Below are positions 8,662-12,647 of a stretch of DNA of 12,647 nt, in pieces. Where the stretch lies: NCBI GenBank assembly GCA_934130325.1, contig CAKOYA010000035.1, positions 1-12,647 on the forward strand. The letters run 5' to 3'. Positions within the stretch are counted from its first letter, which is position 1. The number at the start of each line of letters is the position of its first letter. Made by a program: the position numbers and the translations under genes. Origin of the DNA: an uncultured Clostridia bacterium (GTDB lineage Bacteria > Bacillota > Clostridia > TANB77 > CAG-465). The notes under the pieces are model-generated. The model worked only from the letters and a program-made list of their open reading frames with translations, did no database searches and had not been told where the DNA came from.

Positions 8662-9945
8662 ATGAATGTAAAAATTGAAAAACAAGAAAAATCAAAAGTA
8701 GTACTAGAATTTACTATGTCAAAAGAAGATTTTAACAAAGCTTTAGATAAAGCATTTATAAAAAATTCTAAATATTTCAAAGTACCTGGATTTAGAAATG
8801 GAAAGGTACCAAGAGGTATTGTAGAAAAAGTTTATGGTGAAGGTGTTTTATATGAATCTGTAATTGAAGACACTGTTGATGATACATACAGAAAAGCTGT
8901 AGAAGAAAATAACTTAGAAGTAGTTTCTAAACCAGAAATGGATGTAAAGCAGATTGGAAAAGATAAAGATTTCATTTATACTGTATCTTTATATGTAAAA
9001 CCAGAAGCTACAGTTTCAAAATATAAAGGACTTGAAATAGAAAAAGTAGATAGTAAAGTAACAAAAAAAGATGTTGACGAAGAACTAGAGGTTATGCGTA
9101 ATAAAAATGCAAATATTGTAAGTGTTGATAATAGGGATTTAAAAGAAAATGATATTTCTACTATCGACTTTGAAGGTTTTGTAGATGGTGTAGCTTTTGA
9201 AGGTGGAAAAGGTGAAAATTTTGAATTAACTATTGGTAGTGGACAATTTATACCAGGTTTTGAGGATCAACTTATTGGTATGAAAATAGGAGAAGAAAGA
9301 GAAATTCAAGTAACATTCCCTACTGAATATCATGCCGAGAATCTAGCTGGTAAACCTGCTACATTCAAAGTAAAACTTATAAGTATTAAAGAAAAAGTTT
9401 TACCAGAACTTGATGATGAGTTTGCAAAAGATGTATCTGAATTTGAAACTTTAGAAGATTATAAAAAAGATTTGAAGGAAAAAGTAAAGGAAAGAAAAGA
9501 ACATCAAGCTACTCATGAAAGGGAATCAAAAGCTATAGAAAAGTTAGTTGAAAATGTTGTAGTTGATATTCCATCTGCAATGATTGACTCTGAGGTAGAA
9601 CAAATGGTTCAACAATTTTCTCAAAATCTTGCATATCAAGGAATGACATTAGAGCAATATCTAGGTTATACTAATACAACATCTGAAGACTTTAAAACTT
9701 CTTTGAAACCAAATGCTGAAAAGGATGTAAAATTAAAACTAGCTTTAGAATTTATTGCTAAAGAAGAAAAAATTGAAGTTACAGATGATGAGATAAACGA
9801 AAAAATCGAAGAACTTTCAAAACAATATGGAAATGAAAATTCATCTTCACTAAAAGAAAATGAAAGTGTAAGAGCTTACATGAAAGAAAAAATATTACAA
9901 GATAAAACAATGGAATTAATTGTAAAAAATGTTGTTGAAAAATAA
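8662..9945 (+). CDS. tig: Trigger factor, ribosome-associated chaperone and prolyl isomerase
   Basis: Binds the ribosome at the nascent-chain exit, shields emerging polypeptides and isomerises prolyl bonds; cytoplasmic. The 427-aa length is normal for the family. The N-terminal ribosome-binding domain (about 1-115) carries the signature loop GFRNGKVPR (43-51). The FKBP-type PPIase domain spans about 155-245 (DFEGFVDG at 169-176, FIPGFEDQLIGM at 197-207). The C-terminal helical chaperone arms run from about 250 to the end and are rich in Lys and Glu. The start was chosen from the GGAGG site; the upstream in-frame ATG would add ten residues that do not look like trigger factor. It is the first gene of the unit and is followed after 23 nt by clpP, the usual arrangement in Firmicutes. 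Confidence 0.96.
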   Translation: MNVKIEKQEKSKVVLEFTMSKEDFNKALDKAFIKNSKYFKVPGFRNGKVPRGIVEKVYGEGVLYESVIEDTVDDTYRKAVEENNLEVVSKPEMDVKQIGKDKDFIYTVSLYVKPEATVSKYKGLEIEKVDSKVTKKDVDEELEVMRNKNANIVSVDNRDLKENDISTIDFEGFVDGVAFEGGKGENFELTIGSGQFIPGFEDQLIGMKIGEEREIQVTFPTEYHAENLAGKPATFKVKLISIKEKVLPELDDEFAKDVSEFETLEDYKKDLKEKVKERKEHQATHERESKAIEKLVENVVVDIPSAMIDSEVEQMVQQFSQNLAYQGMTLEQYLGYTNTTSEDFKTSLKPNAEKDVKLKLALEFIAKEEKIEVTDDEINEKIEELSKQYGNENSSSLKENESVRAYMKEKILQDKTMELIVKNVVEK

Positions 9946-9968
9946 TTTAATATTTTAGGAGGTAAAGT

Positions 9969-10586
9969 ATGGTAAATAATAGTTTAGTACCTATGGTTAT
10001 AGAACAAACTAGTAAAGGTGAAAGGTCTTATGACATTTATTCAAGGTTATTAAAAGAAAGAATAATCTTTTTATCAGATGAAGTTAATGATGTGACTGCA
10101 TCTTTAGTAATAGCTCAATTGTTATTTTTAGATGCTGAGGATCCTGGTAAAGATATATATTTATACATTAATAGTCCAGGTGGTTCTGTTACTGCTGGAA
10201 TGGGAATATTTGATACAATGCAATATATAAAATCAGATGTTTCAACAATATGTGTAGGAATGGCTGCTAGTATGGGAGCATTTTTGCTTGCTGCTGGTGC
10301 AAAGGGTAAAAGATTTGCATTACCAAATTCGACTATTATGATTCATCAACCGTTAGGTGGTATGCAAGGTCAAGCAAGTGATATGAAAATTCATGCTGAT
10401 TTTATATTAAAAACTAAGGATACTTTAAATAAAATACTAAGTGAAAGAACTGGTCAATCTTTAGAACAAATTGAAAAAGATACTGATAGAGACAATTTTT
10501 TATCTGCTAAAGAAGCTAAGGATTACGGCTTGATTGATGAAATAATGTCAAATATTTCCGAAATATCTCAAGGAGAAGTAAAATAA
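9969..10586 (+). CDS. clpP: ATP-dependent Clp protease proteolytic subunit ClpP
   Basis: Serine peptidase (family S14) that forms the double-heptamer barrel of ClpXP and ClpCP and degrades unfolded or tagged proteins in the cytoplasm. The 205-aa length is typical. The catalytic triad is S101 (GMAASMGAF), H126 (MIHQPLGG) and D175 (DRDNFLSAKEA); the SPGGSV turn at 69-74 and the C-terminal YGLID are also present. The start is fixed by AGGAGG at 9957-9962, 6 nt before the ATG. A Met at residue 9 could mark the mature N-terminus after propeptide removal, which is known for other ClpP proteins but only inferred here. The next gene, clpX, begins immediately after the stop codon, so translation is probably coupled. 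Confidence 0.97.
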   Translation: MVNNSLVPMVIEQTSKGERSYDIYSRLLKERIIFLSDEVNDVTASLVIAQLLFLDAEDPGKDIYLYINSPGGSVTAGMGIFDTMQYIKSDVSTICVGMAASMGAFLLAAGAKGKRFALPNSTIMIHQPLGGMQGQASDMKIHADFILKTKDTLNKILSERTGQSLEQIEKDTDRDNFLSAKEAKDYGLIDEIMSNISEISQGEVK

Positions 10587-11873
10587 ATGGGTAGAAAAAA
10601 TAATAGTGGTGGAATAGATATTCCAAATGACATGATTTTTTGTTCTTTTTGTGGTAGATTAAGACAAGAAGTTGGAAAATTAATAGAAGGACCAGATGGC
10701 ATATTAATTTGTGATGAGTGTGTTGAAACTTGTTATAAAATAATGCATGATGAAGATATTAATATTTCAAGTGAGGGTAACAAAAAAGATTATAATAAAG
10801 AATTAATTGAATCTAATGAATTACCTTCACCGGAGAAAATTAAGAAAGTCCTTGATCAATATGTAATCGGTCAAGAAGATGCAAAAAAAGTATTATCTGT
10901 TTCAGTATATAACCATTATAAAAGAATACGTAATATGGATAAAATTGATGATGTTGAGATTCAAAAAAGTAACATTCTACTTTTAGGACCTACTGGATGT
11001 GGGAAAACTTTACTTGCTCAAACATTAGCTAAAATTTTACACGTTCCATTTGCAATAGCAGATGCTACTACTTTGACTGAAGCCGGATATGTTGGTGAAG
11101 ATGTAGAAAATATTCTATTAAGACTTATTCAAGCTGCAAATTTCGATATACAAAAAGCTGAACGTGGCATAATATACATAGATGAATTAGATAAAATATC
11201 TAGAAAGTCTGAAAACCCATCAATTACTCGTGATGTAAGTGGTGAAGGAGTACAACAGGCACTTTTAAAAATAATTGAAGGTACTGTTGCAAACGTTCCG
11301 CCTCAAGGTGGTAGAAAGCATCCTCAACAAGAGTTTATAAAAATTGATACAACTAATATATTATTTATTTGTGGAGGAGCTTTTGATGGATTAGAAAAAA
11401 TAATTCAAAGCAGAATGGAAACTAAGACTATGGGGTTTGGAGCAGTAATAGAATCTAAAAAAGACATAGATATTGGAAAGATTTTTCTTGAAGTTCAACC
11501 ACATGACATTGTAAAATATGGTCTTATTCCGGAACTTGTAGGTAGATTACCAATTATTACAAGTTTAAACAATTTAACAAAAGAGGCATTGATAGATATA
11601 CTTTCAAAACCTAAAAATGCTTTGTTAAAGCAATATAGAAAATTATTTAAAATGGATGATGTTGAGTTGGAAGTTACTAAAGATGCTTTAGAAGAAATTG
11701 TTAATTTGGCACTAGAAAGAAAGACAGGAGCAAGAGGTCTTAGAGCAATAATTGAAAAAGTTATGATGGATGCTATGTATGAAGTGCCATCAAACAAAAA
11801 TATTACAAAATGTATTATAAATAAAGATGTAATATTGAAAAAATCTAAACCTGTATATGAATATAAGAAATAA
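10587..11873 (+). CDS. clpX: ATP-dependent Clp protease ATP-binding subunit ClpX
   Basis: AAA+ unfoldase that recognises substrates and threads them into ClpP. At 428 aa it is of normal length. The N-terminal C4 zinc-binding domain has C19, C22, C42 and C45. Walker A is GPTGCGKT (134-141); pore-1 loop GYVG (167-170); Walker B IIYIDE (195-200); RKH pore loop (243-245); arginine finger in ELVGR (R320); sensor 2 GAR (R383). The ClpP-docking loop, usually IGF, reads MGF (282-284) within KTMGFGA. Its ATG abuts the clpP TAA, with AAGGAG at 10570-10575 inside the clpP 3' end. It is followed by a long hairpin and then the YigZ-family gene. Confidence 0.97.
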   Translation: MGRKNNSGGIDIPNDMIFCSFCGRLRQEVGKLIEGPDGILICDECVETCYKIMHDEDINISSEGNKKDYNKELIESNELPSPEKIKKVLDQYVIGQEDAKKVLSVSVYNHYKRIRNMDKIDDVEIQKSNILLLGPTGCGKTLLAQTLAKILHVPFAIADATTLTEAGYVGEDVENILLRLIQAANFDIQKAERGIIYIDELDKISRKSENPSITRDVSGEGVQQALLKIIEGTVANVPPQGGRKHPQQEFIKIDTTNILFICGGAFDGLEKIIQSRMETKTMGFGAVIESKKDIDIGKIFLEVQPHDIVKYGLIPELVGRLPIITSLNNLTKEALIDILSKPKNALLKQYRKLFKMDDVELEVTKDALEEIVNLALERKTGARGLRAIIEKVMMDAMYEVPSNKNITKCIINKDVILKKSKPVYEYKK

Positions 11874-11875
11874 AC

Positions 11876-11921
11876 TTTATACTATAGCACATTGTATAAC
11901 TGCAATGTGCTATAAGTATAA
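11876..11921 (+). repeat. Long inverted repeat (RNA hairpin) between clpX and the YigZ-family gene
   Basis: TATAGCACATTG (11883-11894) pairs perfectly with CAATGTGCTATA (11903-11914) around an 8-nt spacer. Allowing a single bulged A at 11915, TTTATAC upstream also pairs with GTATAA downstream, adding about 6 bp. No T-run follows, so it is not a standard intrinsic terminator. It ends just before the Shine-Dalgarno of the next gene and could protect or process the clpX mRNA, or modulate yigZ expression; all of these roles are inference. Confidence 0.75.
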
Positions 11922-11922
11922 T
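11892..11922 (+). promoter_or_regulatory. Possible weak internal promoter for the YigZ-family gene
   Basis: TATAAT (11917-11922) with TTGTAT (11892-11897) 19 nt upstream. The spacing is long and both boxes overlap the hairpin arms. AT-rich DNA gives such matches by chance, so this is only a candidate. Confidence 0.25.
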
Positions 11923-11924
11923 AT

Positions 11925-11933
11925 AGGAGAGGA
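11925..11933 (+). promoter_or_regulatory. Ribosome-binding site that sets the YigZ-family start
   Basis: AGGAGAGGA lies 7 nt before the ATG at 11941. The longer frame from the ATG at 11857 overlaps clpX, has no comparable site and would be translated through the hairpin, so it is not used. Confidence 0.85.
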
Positions 11934-11940
11934 TTTAATA

Positions 11941-12567
11941 ATGGAATATAATAAGATAAATTATACTTTGAGCTCAAATGAAAATATTGGTGAACATGAA
12001 GAAATTGCCTATGGATTGTATGAAGAAAAAAAATCTAAATTTTATTGTTATATTTTTAAAATTGATAATGAGAATCAAGCTCTATGTAGTATAAATAATA
12101 TTAAATTGGCTAATACAAATGCAAGACATATTGTGTATATATATTCTTTTAAAAATGAAAATGGTGGAATATCAGTAAAATTCTCAGATGATGGTGAACC
12201 TCAAGGTACAGGAACACGCGCGATATACGATATGTTACAAAAGGAAAAGTTAACTAATTTATGTGTTGTTATAGTAAGATATTTTGGTGGTATATTACTT
12301 GGCGCAGGACCTCTATCAAGAGCATATCTTAAATCATTTAAATCCGCATTTGAAATTTGCCATAAAGAAATCATATATAATTATTTAAATTTTAAAATTA
12401 ATGTAAAATATTCTAATTTTAATTCAGTGAAAAATATATTATTAAACTATGAAAAAAAACATGACATAATAGATTTTAATGCTAAATTTAGTGATGAAAT
12501 AACTATCACATTTAAAGTAAAAGATAGCATATATGATGAAATTTCAGATAAACTTAAAATGTTTTAA
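11941..12567 (+). CDS. yigZ: YigZ/IMPACT (UPF0029) family protein
   Basis: A 208-aa protein, the usual length for YigZ/YvyE-type bacterial members. The N-terminal UPF0029/IMPACT domain (about 15-135) shows KKSKF (30-34), ARHIVYIY (61-68), SDDGEPQGTGT (82-92) and RYFGGILLGAG (113-123), all landmarks of the family. Two positions differ from the common form: GTGTRAIYDML where most have GTAGxPIL, and AGPLSRAY where most have AGGLVRAY. The C-terminal part (about 145-208) fits the small ferredoxin-like DUF1949 domain. The biochemical role of bacterial members is poorly defined; a link to translation or stress is suggested by eukaryotic IMPACT and, weakly, by its place after clpX. It is probably part of the tig-clpP-clpX transcript. 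Confidence 0.9.
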   Translation: MEYNKINYTLSSNENIGEHEEIAYGLYEEKKSKFYCYIFKIDNENQALCSINNIKLANTNARHIVYIYSFKNENGGISVKFSDDGEPQGTGTRAIYDMLQKEKLTNLCVVIVRYFGGILLGAGPLSRAYLKSFKSAFEICHKEIIYNYLNFKINVKYSNFNSVKNILLNYEKKHDIIDFNAKFSDEITITFKVKDSIYDEISDKLKMF

Positions 12568-12572
12568 AATGT

Positions 12573-12647
12573 GGTTCTTTGTCAATAGTTGGGGTAAAAA
12601 ATTCTAAAAAAGGCAGAGACTAAGTAAATGGAGATGAATTTAAAAAT
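12573..12647 (+). mobile_element. Possible end of an ISL3-type insertion sequence (truncated by the window)
   Basis: GGTTCTTTGTCAATAGTTGG followed by GGT (12573-12595) resembles the terminal inverted repeat of ISL3-family elements, which typically begin GGxTCTTT and have a GGGGT-type motif some 20 nt in. It starts 6 nt after the yigZ stop. An ATG at 12628 opens a frame to the window end, but only a few codons are visible, so no transposase can be claimed. The opposite end, a target duplication and the transposase would all lie outside the window. The match is from memory of the family. Confidence 0.3.

Noticed and set aside
11883..11914. CIRCE (HrcA) operator, because the arms share TAGCAC/GTGCTA
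   Set aside because: The arms lack the full TTAGCACTC/GAGTGCTAA sequence, the distance between half-sites differs, and it lies upstream of a YigZ-family gene, not a chaperone operon.
11857..11940. Upstream start extending the YigZ-family protein by 28 residues and overlapping clpX
   Set aside because: There is no Shine-Dalgarno before 11857, the extension runs through the hairpin, and the strong AGGAGAGGA site fixes the start at 11941.

Overview
The window is strongly AT-rich, densely coded and entirely on the + strand. It looks like chromosomal DNA from a low-GC Clostridia-type Firmicute, possibly an uncultured gut lineage. The reasons are the AG-rich Shine-Dalgarno sites, the classic tig-clpP-clpX order, standard use of TGA as a stop, and a pilin-like N-terminus of a kind common in Clostridia. 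The lineage is inferred; no rRNA or tRNA gene is present to fix it.

Left block (2-8436): three tightly spaced genes that read as one operon, whose promoter and first codons lie left of the window. The first encodes most of a cyclic beta-1,2-glucan synthase (NdvB/Cgs type): N-terminal helical region, membrane segments, a GT84 glucosyltransferase domain, more membrane segments, a glycoamylase-like cyclisation domain, and a GH94-type beta-sandwich plus linker. The protein stops at the end of that linker. The catalytic C-terminal GH94 phosphorylase domain, which in the well-known synthases belongs to the same polypeptide, is a separate gene starting 2 nt later in another frame with its own Shine-Dalgarno. 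Six nt further is a 301-aa membrane-anchored protein with a pilin-like N-terminus, a perfect-heptad coiled coil and a C-terminal beta-rich domain resembling C1q/TNF jelly rolls. A hairpin terminator closes the block.

Middle and right (8594-12567): a consensus promoter with an extended -10 drives tig (trigger factor), then clpP and clpX (the ClpXP protease; the clpX ATG directly follows the clpP stop). After 67 nt holding a long perfect hairpin comes a YigZ/IMPACT-family gene. This is a housekeeping protein-folding and protein-turnover unit. The tig and yigZ starts used here are internal to longer open frames and were chosen from strong ribosome-binding sites.

Right edge (12568-12647): no complete gene. 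A GGTTCTTTGTC... sequence followed by GGGGT resembles the end of an ISL3-type insertion sequence, but the window stops before any transposase can be read.

The most unusual content is the split cyclic-glucan synthase joined to a pilin-like, coiled-coil, jelly-roll surface protein in one operon. No CRISPR array, rRNA, tRNA or riboswitch was seen.
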